Notes under the pieces: generated by a model
What the model was told of the DNA's origin: nothing
The model's input: the letters and a program-made list of their open reading frames with translations, nothing else
The model's database searches: none
Shown: one piece after another, positions 57,530 through 64,000 of the stretch
How the letters are laid out: each line of letters begins with the position of its first letter
Position numbering within the stretch: position 1 is the first letter of the stretch
Translations under genes and position numbers: made by a program
From: Streptomyces sp. MspMP-M5
GTDB lineage: Bacteria > Actinomycetota > Actinomycetes > Streptomycetales > Streptomycetaceae
Assembly: GCF_000373585.1 (NCBI RefSeq)
Contig: NZ_KB891866.1
Span: forward strand, 124,001 to 188,000
Direction of reading: 5' to 3'
DNA: 64,000 bases

Positions 57530-58255
57530 ATGACCGCCCAGCAGCCGCCCCAGCCGAATCCGAGTCCCGAACCGCCCAAGAAAGCCGCCGTACCTCGCCC
57601 CGTGGGACGGGGCCTGATCTGGGCCGTGAGCGCGTTTCTGCTGGGTGCCCTCCTCGTCTACAACTCCGTGGACACCTCGGCGGACGCCAAACCGCAGTCC
57701 CCGTACGCGGCCACCCCGAACCCGAACCCCACCCCGACCGCGACCCCGACCCCGGAGCGTCCGGCCTCGTCCGCCCCGGATATGGCCCTGTCCCGGTCCG
57801 TACCGAAGCGGCTGTCCATCCCGGAGATCGCCGTGGACGCGCCCTTCACCCCGCTGACCCTCGGCCCCAACGGGCAGCTCAACGCGCCCCCGGCCGGTGA
57901 CAAGAACCTCGTCGGCTGGTACCAGGACGGTGCCACGCCGGGTGAGCGGGGCGCCGCCATCGTCGCCGGACATGTGGACACCAAGACCGGCCCCGCGGTG
58001 TTCCTCCAGTTGGAGACCCTCAGGCCAGGGGCCTTGGTCGAGATCACCCGCGAGGACGGCATCGTCGCGACCTTCAAGGTCGACTCCGTGGAGACGTTCA
58101 GCAAGGCGAACTTCCCCAACGACCGGGTCTACGCAGACACCCCGGACCCACAGCTCCGCCTGATCACCTGCGGGGGCTCGTACGACCACAAGGTCAAGGA
58201 CTACATGGCCAACGTGGTGGCCTTCGCCCACCTCGTCTCGTCGAGGCGGGCGTAG
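57530..58255 (+). CDS. class F sortase
   Basis: 241 residues from ATG 57530, with an AAAGG site. A single membrane anchor lies at about 28-46, a Thr/Pro-rich linker to about 85, then the sortase barrel. Catalytic His148 (AGHVD) and Cys214 (LITCGG) are present. Where relatives, as I recall them, have Arg in YDR after the Cys, this protein has His220 (YDHK), so the catalytic arginine is uncertain. It would transpeptidate a surface protein; the repeat protein upstream is the obvious candidate. Confidence 0.87.
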   Translation: MTAQQPPQPNPSPEPPKKAAVPRPVGRGLIWAVSAFLLGALLVYNSVDTSADAKPQSPYAATPNPNPTPTATPTPERPASSAPDMALSRSVPKRLSIPEIAVDAPFTPLTLGPNGQLNAPPAGDKNLVGWYQDGATPGERGAAIVAGHVDTKTGPAVFLQLETLRPGALVEITREDGIVATFKVDSVETFSKANFPNDRVYADTPDPQLRLITCGGSYDHKVKDYMANVVAFAHLVSSRRA

Positions 58256-58456
58256 CACGCACGGCCCACCGCAGGACGCGGACAGTGTGGCCAGGACGCG
58301 TGGGGCGGGGAGGGCGGAGTCCGGGGCGGTCCGAAACGCCGGCCCGGGCTCCGGCCGTCCCGACACGCGGTTCCGGCGGGTCTGCTCTCGCCGCGGAACG
58401 CACGGAGAAATAATGACGAATATGAGGCATCGAATTCCGCGCCCCGACGGGATGAA

Positions 58457-60049
58457 ATGAGCGCCGCCCGCCGCGATCGACAGAGCCGCCGCCCGGTCCG
58501 GAAACCCTCCGCCGGCGGAAGCGCCGCCACCGACCGCCTGCTGCGCATTGTGCTGCGCCGCCGAAAGCAGTCACTGAGCCACGCGGATGTGACGATCACC
58601 GATCGGCCGGCGGTGCGCCGGGCGGTATCCGCGGCCGCGCTCGGCAACACCATGGAGTGGTTCGACTTCGGCGTCTACGCCTATCTGGCGGGCACCTTGG
58701 GAAAGGTCTTCTTTCCTGCCAGCTCGCCCGGCGCGCAGGTGGTCTCGTCGTTCGCCACCTTCGCCGCGGCCTTCGTCGTGCGGCCCCTCGGCGGGATGGT
58801 GTTCGGTCCGCTGGGGGACCGCATCGGACGCCAGCGGGTGCTGGCCGCCACCATGATCATGATGGCGGTGAGCACCTTCGCCGTCGGATTCCTGCCCGGA
58901 TATCACGCGGTCGGTTTCGTCGCGCCGATTCTGCTGCTGATCTGCCGGCTGGTACAGGGATTCTCCACCGGCGGTGAATATGCCGGAGCCACCACTTATA
59001 TCGCCGAATACGCCCCCGACAAACGCCGTGGATTCCTCGGCAGTTGGCTCGACTTCGGCACCTTCGTCGGATATTCGCTGGGGTCGGGACTGGTCACCGT
59101 GCTCACCGGGGTGCTCGGCGAGGACGGGCTGGTCTCCTGGGGCTGGCGGCTGCCGTTCCTGGTCGCCGGCCCCCTCGGGCTGATCGGCCTCTACATGCGG
59201 ATGCGGCTGGAGGAGACCCCGGCCTTCCAGCGCGAGGCCGAGCAGGCCCACAAGGAGGCGGAGGAGGCGCGGGCAGCGGGCGGCGAGGACCCGGTCGAGG
59301 TCGCCCGCCAGTCCGGCCACGGCAGGCTCAAGGAGATCTTCACCCGGCACTGGGAGGCAGTGCTGATCTGCATGGGTCTGGTGCTGCTCTACAACGTCAC
59401 CAACTACATGGTGACCTCCTACCTGCCGACCTTCATGACCGAGACGCTCGGCCAGGACCCGCTCACCGCCCAACTGCTGGTCCTCGGCACCATGATCGTC
59501 GTGGTGCTCACCATCACCACCGTCGGCCGCAGCTCCGACCGCTGGGGCCGCCGCCCCCTCTTCATGGCCGGTAGCCTCGCCCTGATCGCGCTCGCCGTCC
59601 CCGCGGTGCTCCTCATCCGGGCCGGCGGCATCCTGCTGCCCGCCATCGGCTGCCTGATCCTGGGCCTGCTGCTGGTGATCTTCGCCGGCACCTCCGCCGC
59701 CACCCTGCCGGCACTCTTCCCGACCCGGATGCGCTACGGCGCGCTCTCCATCGCCTTCAACATCTCGGTGTCGCTGTTCGGCGGCACCACGCCACTGTTC
59801 GCCTCCGGCCTTGTGCAGCTGACCGGGAGCCACATGGTCCCCGCGTACTACCTGATGGCCGCCGGCGTGGTCGGGTTCTTCTCGACGCTGTTCCTGCACG
59901 AGACCGCGGGCAAGCCGTTGCGCGGCTCCGGCCCGATGGTGGAAACCAAGGAGCAGGCCCACAAGCTGGTGGCGCACAGCCGCACCGAGGCCGGGCGCCG
60001 GGCCCGGGACATCTGGATCCGGCTGCGGCATCCCTGGGCCCGGCACTGA
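58457..60049 (+). CDS. MHS-family MFS transporter (ProP-like)
   Basis: 530 residues with 12 predicted membrane spans after a basic N-terminus of about 50 residues. The start of the transporter core, NTMEWFDFGVYAYLAG, and GDRIGRQRVL, GGEYAGATTYIAEYAP, typify the metabolite:proton symporter family that includes ProP and citrate/alpha-ketoglutarate carriers. The substrate is probably a zwitterion or carboxylate. It stands alone, convergent with the next gene. Confidence 0.88.
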   Translation: MSAARRDRQSRRPVRKPSAGGSAATDRLLRIVLRRRKQSLSHADVTITDRPAVRRAVSAAALGNTMEWFDFGVYAYLAGTLGKVFFPASSPGAQVVSSFATFAAAFVVRPLGGMVFGPLGDRIGRQRVLAATMIMMAVSTFAVGFLPGYHAVGFVAPILLLICRLVQGFSTGGEYAGATTYIAEYAPDKRRGFLGSWLDFGTFVGYSLGSGLVTVLTGVLGEDGLVSWGWRLPFLVAGPLGLIGLYMRMRLEETPAFQREAEQAHKEAEEARAAGGEDPVEVARQSGHGRLKEIFTRHWEAVLICMGLVLLYNVTNYMVTSYLPTFMTETLGQDPLTAQLLVLGTMIVVVLTITTVGRSSDRWGRRPLFMAGSLALIALAVPAVLLIRAGGILLPAIGCLILGLLLVIFAGTSAATLPALFPTRMRYGALSIAFNISVSLFGGTTPLFASGLVQLTGSHMVPAYYLMAAGVVGFFSTLFLHETAGKPLRGSGPMVETKEQAHKLVAHSRTEAGRRARDIWIRLRHPWARH

Positions 60050-60061
60050 CGCTCCGGGCCC

Positions 60062-60760
60062 CTACGCCCGCACGGTGCCGTCCCAGCGCCATTCCGTGCG
60101 GCGCGGGCGCCCGGGCAGCGCGCTGCGGCCGGTCGCCCAGAGCAGCGCCGGCCAGGGGGCCGCCGCGCCGGCCGGGACGTCCGGGAACAGCCGGTCCAGC
60201 ACCCGCGCACACACCTCGGCCGGCGGCTCCCAGTCGAGCCCCAGCCCGGCGGCCAGATCGTGGGTGTGCACCAGGGTCTCGACGATCCCCATCGCCGCGA
60301 AACCCTCCGGGTCGGACACCCCGAAGACATGGTGGGCGCGTACCTCGGGCGGGGTGGTGCGCACCATGGCCACCAGCAGCGCACCGCACGCCTCCAGTGT
60401 CTGGAGCAGCCCGGCGGGTCCGGCGGCCCGGTCGGCGTGCACCGCGTTGGCCGGGCCGCCGGGGCGGCGGGCCTGCCACACGAACGGCACCTCGCGGTCC
60501 AACGGCGGTGTGCCGGGCCCGAGTTGGGCGGCGTAGGCGAAGAGATCGTCACTGAGGTGCTCGACCGTCTCCCAGCAGTCCCACTCCAGCGAACCGGCCC
60601 GTCCGCCGTCCTCCCACGCCGCGGCCGGCGCGGTACGCAGCAACTGCACGGCGAGCCGTACGGCACGGGCGAGATCGTCGGCGGTGACGGGGTCCGGGGC
60701 GGCGGGTGCGGGAGGCGACGGGTGATCCGCTCCGGCCGGGCTGTTGCTTGATCGGGACAT
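60062..60760 (-). CDS. MDMPI/DinB-like maleylpyruvate isomerase family protein
   Basis: 232 residues. The metal-binding four-helix domain (MDMPI N) shows ETVEHLSDDL and HTHDLAAGLG, with His residues positioned as metal ligands. Family members include mycothiol-dependent maleylpyruvate isomerase and many actinomycete thiol-linked enzymes. Two prolines-and-alanines-rich N-terminal stretches precede it. The substrate is unknown. Confidence 0.82.
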   Translation of the reverse strand: MSRSSNSPAGADHPSPPAPAAPDPVTADDLARAVRLAVQLLRTAPAAAWEDGGRAGSLEWDCWETVEHLSDDLFAYAAQLGPGTPPLDREVPFVWQARRPGGPANAVHADRAAGPAGLLQTLEACGALLVAMVRTTPPEVRAHHVFGVSDPEGFAAMGIVETLVHTHDLAAGLGLDWEPPAEVCARVLDRLFPDVPAGAAAPWPALLWATGRSALPGRPRRTEWRWDGTVRA

Positions 60761-60894
60761 GCCGGAACGGTATCGCGACGGCCGGCGCGGGGAGGGCCGG
60801 CCGGGCGCAGGCCCTCGTCCGCATACCGGAGAGGGAGTGACGGGACGCACGCAAACTCCGACGTACTGTCGGTAACTGTGCGTATGTGACGGTC

Positions 60895-60900
60895 TATCAT
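60895..60900 (+). promoter_or_regulatory. candidate -10 box implying a leaderless hemC transcript
   Basis: TATCAT ends seven bases before ATG 60908. There is no purine-rich ribosome site upstream of that ATG, so transcription may begin at or next to the start codon. The -35 region is poor. Confidence 0.35.
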
Positions 60901-60907
60901 CGGCGCC

Positions 60908-61843
60908 ATGTCCGCCCCAGAACTGATCCGCATCGTCTCCCGCGACTCGCCGATGGCCCTGGCCCAGGTGGAGCGCGTCCGCGCCGAGCTGGCCGCGCTG
61001 CACCCCGGCATCACCACGGAGGTCGTCCCCGTCAAGACGACCGGGGACCGGTGGATGGGGGCGCTCTCCCAGGTGGAGGGCAAGGGTGCGTTCACCAAGG
61101 AGGTCGATGCCGCCCTGTTGGCGGGTCAGGCGGACCTCGCGGTGCACTGCGTCAAGGACATCCCGGGCGACCGTCCGCTGCCCGCCGGCACCACGTTCGC
61201 CGCCTTCCTCAAGCGCGACGACGTCCGTGACGCGCTGATCCACCCGGGCGGCCTGCCCCTCGACGAGCTGCCTGCCGGCACCCGGATCGGCACCTCCTCG
61301 GTGCGCCGGATCGCCCAGCTCGCCGCCTCGCACCCGCACCTGGAGTTCGTGCCGATGCGCGGCAACGCCAACCGTCGTATGGAGAAGCTGGCCGCCGGCG
61401 AGGCCGACGCCCTGCTGCTGGCCGTCTCCGGGCTGGAGCGGATCGGCCGCACCGACGCGATCACCGAGATCCTGCCGGTGGACGTCATGTGCCCGCCCAT
61501 CGGCGCGGGTGTCCTGGCGCTCCAGTGCCGCGAGGACGACAGTGACACCATCGACGCGGTGAGTGGCCTCGGTGACCCCGCGACGTACCGGGAGACCACG
61601 GCCGAGCGGATGCTGCTGCACGTCCTCCAGGGCCACTGCAACAGCCCGATCGCCGGTTTCGCCAGCACCGACCGGCGCGGTGAACTCTCCCTGCGGGCCA
61701 GCGTTTTCACGCCCGACGGCAAGACCGTCCTCAACGCACATGAGTGGGCCGGCCCGTTGACCCCCGAGACACTGGGCACGTCCGTCGCCGTGGCGCTGCT
61801 CCGCCAGGGCGCCCGCGAGCTCATCGACGGCATCGCACACTGA
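60908..61843 (+). CDS. hemC: porphobilinogen deaminase (hydroxymethylbilane synthase)
   Basis: 311 residues. Dipyrromethane-linking Cys244 is in GHCNSPI; catalytic Asp84 is in HCVKDIPG; the Arg-rich site is GTSSVRR (129-134). The segment that usually reads RGNVxTR is RGNANRR here. The enzyme joins four porphobilinogen units to hydroxymethylbilane in tetrapyrrole synthesis. It stands apart from other hem genes, so it may be the second hemC copy often seen in Streptomyces. Confidence 0.9.
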   Translation: MSAPELIRIVSRDSPMALAQVERVRAELAALHPGITTEVVPVKTTGDRWMGALSQVEGKGAFTKEVDAALLAGQADLAVHCVKDIPGDRPLPAGTTFAAFLKRDDVRDALIHPGGLPLDELPAGTRIGTSSVRRIAQLAASHPHLEFVPMRGNANRRMEKLAAGEADALLLAVSGLERIGRTDAITEILPVDVMCPPIGAGVLALQCREDDSDTIDAVSGLGDPATYRETTAERMLLHVLQGHCNSPIAGFASTDRRGELSLRASVFTPDGKTVLNAHEWAGPLTPETLGTSVAVALLRQGARELIDGIAH

Positions 61844-61876
61844 CGCCGACGGACATCCCGCACGTGACCGGGGAGC

Positions 61877-61928
61877 CCGGAGCGCCCCTCGTCCCGGTCG
61901 CCAACGCCGACCGGGACCACCGCTCCGG
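61877..61928. terminator. long two-part stem-loop between hemC and bL37
   Basis: An inner perfect stem GTCCCGGTCG/CGACCGGGAC (61891-61917, 7-base loop) is enclosed by an outer stem CCGGAGCG/CGCTCCGG (61877-61884 and 61921-61928). It lies between convergent genes and can serve as a terminator for both. Confidence 0.75.
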
Positions 61929-61954
61929 AGCGCCCCGCGCCCGTTAGGGCCCGT

Positions 61955-62032
61955 TCAGGACTGTGGGCGCTTGCCGTGGTTGGCCGCGTGCTTGCGGCGT
62001 GACTTCTTCTTGCGGCGACGCTTCGACGACAT
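61955..62032 (-). CDS. large-subunit ribosomal protein bL37
   Basis: Only 25 residues, starting MSSKRRRKKK and ending HAANHGKRPQS, with 13 Lys/Arg. The C-terminal NHGKRP matches the very short actinobacterial ribosomal protein bL37 known from mycobacterial ribosomes. A GGAAGGAAG site precedes ATG 62032. It is easily missed by gene callers because of its size. Confidence 0.85.
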   Translation of the reverse strand: MSSKRRRKKKSRRKHAANHGKRPQS

Positions 62033-62203
62033 GGATGTCTTCCTTCCGGTCGAGGGGTCGGGGGTGTATTTCGGCATTTCTACCATTTCGTTGCGATTTT
62101 GCGCCGGGTGGTGGGGGAGTCGGGCGTGGGTGCTTGGCGGTCCGGCGCCTTGTCGCGTCGCAGGGAACCGACCCGCGGTCGGCGGCGCCGGCGGGCAGCG
62201 CTA

Positions 62204-62232
62204 TGCTTGCTGGATACAAGCAACGTATCCAG
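62204..62232. promoter_or_regulatory. overlapping palindromes, likely MarR operator
   Basis: CTGGATAC-AAGCAAC-GTATCCAG (62210-62232) is a perfect 8-bp inverted repeat, and TGCTTG-CTGGATA-CAAGCA (62204-62222) overlaps it. They lie 61-89 bases upstream of the MarR gene. MarR proteins usually bind such palindromes over their own promoter, repressing themselves and the coupled pump. Confidence 0.65.
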
Positions 62233-62292
62233 TGGAATCGACTGGATCACGGCAATCACCCATGCACGCATCCAGTGCGAAGGATCACGACG

Positions 62293-62847
62293 ATGAGCAA
62301 CGGCGCGGTCCGTGCCTGCGACGGGGCGGGGATCACGGAGATCACCGCCACGTCGAGCCTGGACGAGGCGGCCGCGGGGCTGGGCACGGAGATGGTCCGT
62401 TTCACCCGGCTGATCGCGGCCTGGAAGCAGCGAGTCAAGCATGACGCCGGCGCCGCCGACCGGGTGCTGCTGGCCAGACTGGTGTGCGGAGGGGACCAGC
62501 GGGCGACCGATCTGGCCGCCGACGCCTTCCTGGACCTGTCCACCGTCAGCCGGCAGGTCCGCTCGCTGGTCGAACGCGGTCTGGTCGCCCGGCGCCCCGA
62601 CCCCGAGGACCGGCGCGGCTCGCTGCTGACCGCCACCGAGGCGGGGCGGGCCCGCTTCGAGGACTACCGGCGTCAGCGCGACGCCGAGCTGGCCGGGGTC
62701 CTCCAGCCCTGGTCGCCACAGGACCGGACCGATCTGATCCGGCTGATGGGCCGGCTCAACGCGGCCCTGGCAGAACGTCAACACGCACGGCCGGGCCCCG
62801 GGGGAGACCAGGGCACCACAGGGGAGCAGGGAGAGATACGCAGATGA
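62293..62847 (+). CDS. MarR-family transcriptional regulator
   Basis: 184 residues from ATG 62293, preceded by AAGGATCACG. The winged-helix core is clear: DLAADAFLDLSTVSRQVRSL is the recognition helix and GLVARRPDPEDRRGSLLTAT is the wing with the conserved DxR. The N-terminal 30 residues are an extension. Its TGA overlaps the ATG of the efflux pump, so it is cotranslated with it and probably represses it in response to a ligand. Confidence 0.9.
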   Translation: MSNGAVRACDGAGITEITATSSLDEAAAGLGTEMVRFTRLIAAWKQRVKHDAGAADRVLLARLVCGGDQRATDLAADAFLDLSTVSRQVRSLVERGLVARRPDPEDRRGSLLTATEAGRARFEDYRRQRDAELAGVLQPWSPQDRTDLIRLMGRLNAALAERQHARPGPGGDQGTTGEQGEIRR

Positions 62848-64000
62848 GCACAGCCACCTCTCCGCCGGGGGCACAAGCCAAGGCGGCACCAGGGCCGGGG
62901 GCGCTCACCCACCGCCAGATACTCACCATCCTCAGCGGTCTGATGCTGGGGATGTTTCTCGCCGCGCTCGACCAGACGATCGTCAGCACCTCCATCCGCA
63001 CCATCGCGGACGATCTGCACGGACTCAGCCAGCAGGCGTGGGCGACCACGGCCTACCTGATCACCTCCACGATCGCCACCCCGCTGTACGGCAAGCTGTC
63101 CGACCTGCACGGCCGCAAGCCCTACTACCTCGCCGCGATCAGCATCTTCGTGACGGGCTCGGTGCTCTGCACCTTCTCCACCTCGATGACCGAACTGGCC
63201 GCGTTCCGCGCCGTCCAGGGCCTGGGTGCCGGCGGTCTGATGTCGCTGGCACTGGCGATCATCGGTGACATCGTCCCGCCCCGGGAGCGCGCCCGGTACC
63301 AGGGCTACATGCTCGGTACGTTCGCCACCTCCAGCGTCGCCGGCCCGCTCATCGGCGGCGCGCTGGCCGGCCAGGCCACCCTGCTCGGCATCACCGGCTG
63401 GCGCTGGGTCTTCCTGGTCAACGTGCCGATCGGCATCATCGCGCTGTTCGTCGTCGCCAAGGTCCTCAACATCCCGCACGCCCGCCGGAACCGGCGCATC
63501 GACTGGTGGGGCGCGCTCACCATCTCCCTCGGCGTCGTCCCGCTGCTGCTCGTCGCCGAGCAGGGCCGGGAGTGGGGCTGGACCTCGGCCGGCTCGATCA
63601 CCTGCTACGCCGTCGGCGTCGTGGGCATCATCGCCTGGGTCCTGGTCGAGCGGTGGATCGGGGACGACGCGCTGATCCCGATGCGGCTGTTCCGCAACGG
63701 CACCTTCAGCAAGACCAGCCTGCTGTCCGTGCTGATCGGTATGGGCATGTTCGGCGGGATGCTGATGATCCCGCAGTACCTCCAGATCGTGAAGGGCGCC
63801 AGCCCCACCAAGTCGGGCCTGGAGATGCTGCCTTTGATGGCGGGCATGATGATCGCCTCGATCGTGTCCGGCCAGATCACCGCCAAGACCGGTCGCTACA
63901 AGGTCTTCCCGATCATCGGCACCGCCCTGATGGTCGCCGCCATGCTGCTCTTCCACTACCGCGTCCAGTGGGACACCGCGCTGTGGGAAACCATGGTCTA
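62844..64000 (+). CDS. DHA2-family MFS drug-efflux pump (partial, runs off right edge)
   Basis: At least 385 residues; the stop lies beyond the window. The N-terminus shows LDQTIVSTSIRTIADDL, then GKLSDLHGRKPYY (motif A) and a motif-C-like GPLIGGALAG, all typical of EmrB/QacA 14-span drug:proton antiporters. ATG 62844 overlaps the MarR stop. The pair is probably a regulated efflux module; the exported compound is unknown. Confidence 0.9.
   Translation, partial: MSTATSPPGAQAKAAPGPGALTHRQILTILSGLMLGMFLAALDQTIVSTSIRTIADDLHGLSQQAWATTAYLITSTIATPLYGKLSDLHGRKPYYLAAISIFVTGSVLCTFSTSMTELAAFRAVQGLGAGGLMSLALAIIGDIVPPRERARYQGYMLGTFATSSVAGPLIGGALAGQATLLGITGWRWVFLVNVPIGIIALFVVAKVLNIPHARRNRRIDWWGALTISLGVVPLLLVAEQGREWGWTSAGSITCYAVGVVGIIAWVLVERWIGDDALIPMRLFRNGTFSKTSLLSVLIGMGMFGGMLMIPQYLQIVKGASPTKSGLEMLPLMAGMMIASIVSGQITAKTGRYKVFPIIGTALMVAAMLLFHYRVQWDTALWETMV

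Overview
The window is chromosomal DNA of a high-GC actinomycete, almost certainly Streptomyces. The genes are very GC-rich with strong third-position G/C, GTG starts are common, many neighbours overlap by ATGA or GTGA, and the gene families are streptomycete (SARP/AfsR regulator, MbtH-dependent NRPS, DUF6296, class F sortase, mycothiol-type MDMPI protein, bL37). No tRNA, rRNA, transposase, integrase or CRISPR array was seen.

Region 1 (1-13.3 kb) is a compact nonribosomal peptide locus on the plus strand: a SyrP-like Fe(II)/2-oxoglutarate oxygenase, a free adenylation-carrier (A-T) didomain protein with a glutamine-like specificity code, a type II thioesterase, an MbtH protein and a 1975-residue synthetase with the order T-C-T-C-A-T-TE. 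Two of its three carrier domains have no adenylation domain, so the free A-T protein probably loads them in trans. The product is probably a tripeptide, possibly with a hydroxylated Gln-type residue. A convergent SARP/AfsR-like regulator follows; its own upstream region carries three 11-bp-spaced heptads of the SARP-operator type.

Region 2 (13.6-16.2 kb) holds a glutamate-synthase-like FMN/Fe-S protein (minus) and a PAP2 phosphatase (plus).

Region 3 (16.2-44.0 kb) is about 28 kb of minus-strand genes that overlap or nearly touch: a Wzx/Wzy-type exopolysaccharide locus. It is read from 44 kb leftward: initiating polyprenyl-phosphate sugar transferase, nucleotide-sugar 6-dehydrogenase, glycosyltransferase, two Wzz-like proteins with degenerate kinase domains, an AsnB-type amidotransferase, a fused dehydrogenase/Gfo-Idh-MocA protein, a heparinase II/III-like protein, a beta-helix lipoprotein, a Wzy-like polymerase, a second glycosyltransferase, and then a nucleotide-sugar module (C-methyltransferase, cytidylyltransferase, PIG-L deacetylase, epimerase, DUF4910 peptidase-like protein, flippase, GT2, pyruvyltransferase, RmlC-like epimerase, PLP aminotransferase). 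A uronic acid or uronamide polymer with an unusual branched or amino sugar and pyruvyl groups is a reasonable inference. Several short repeats lie inside or between these genes.

Region 4 (44-62 kb) is mixed chromosomal content: flavin reductase, DUF2277, AlkB and Ogt alkylation-repair proteins, a serine hydrolase/NTF2 pair, DUF6296, an Asp/Glu racemase, a cytochrome P450, a frameshifted small gene, a Mut7-C RNase-type protein, a Gly/Asp/Arg/His-rich exported protein next to a class F sortase, an MHS-family transporter, an MDMPI-family protein, a porphobilinogen deaminase and the 25-residue ribosomal protein bL37.

Region 5 (62.2-64 kb) is a MarR regulator translationally coupled to a DHA2 drug-efflux pump that runs off the right edge, with an excellent palindromic operator candidate upstream.
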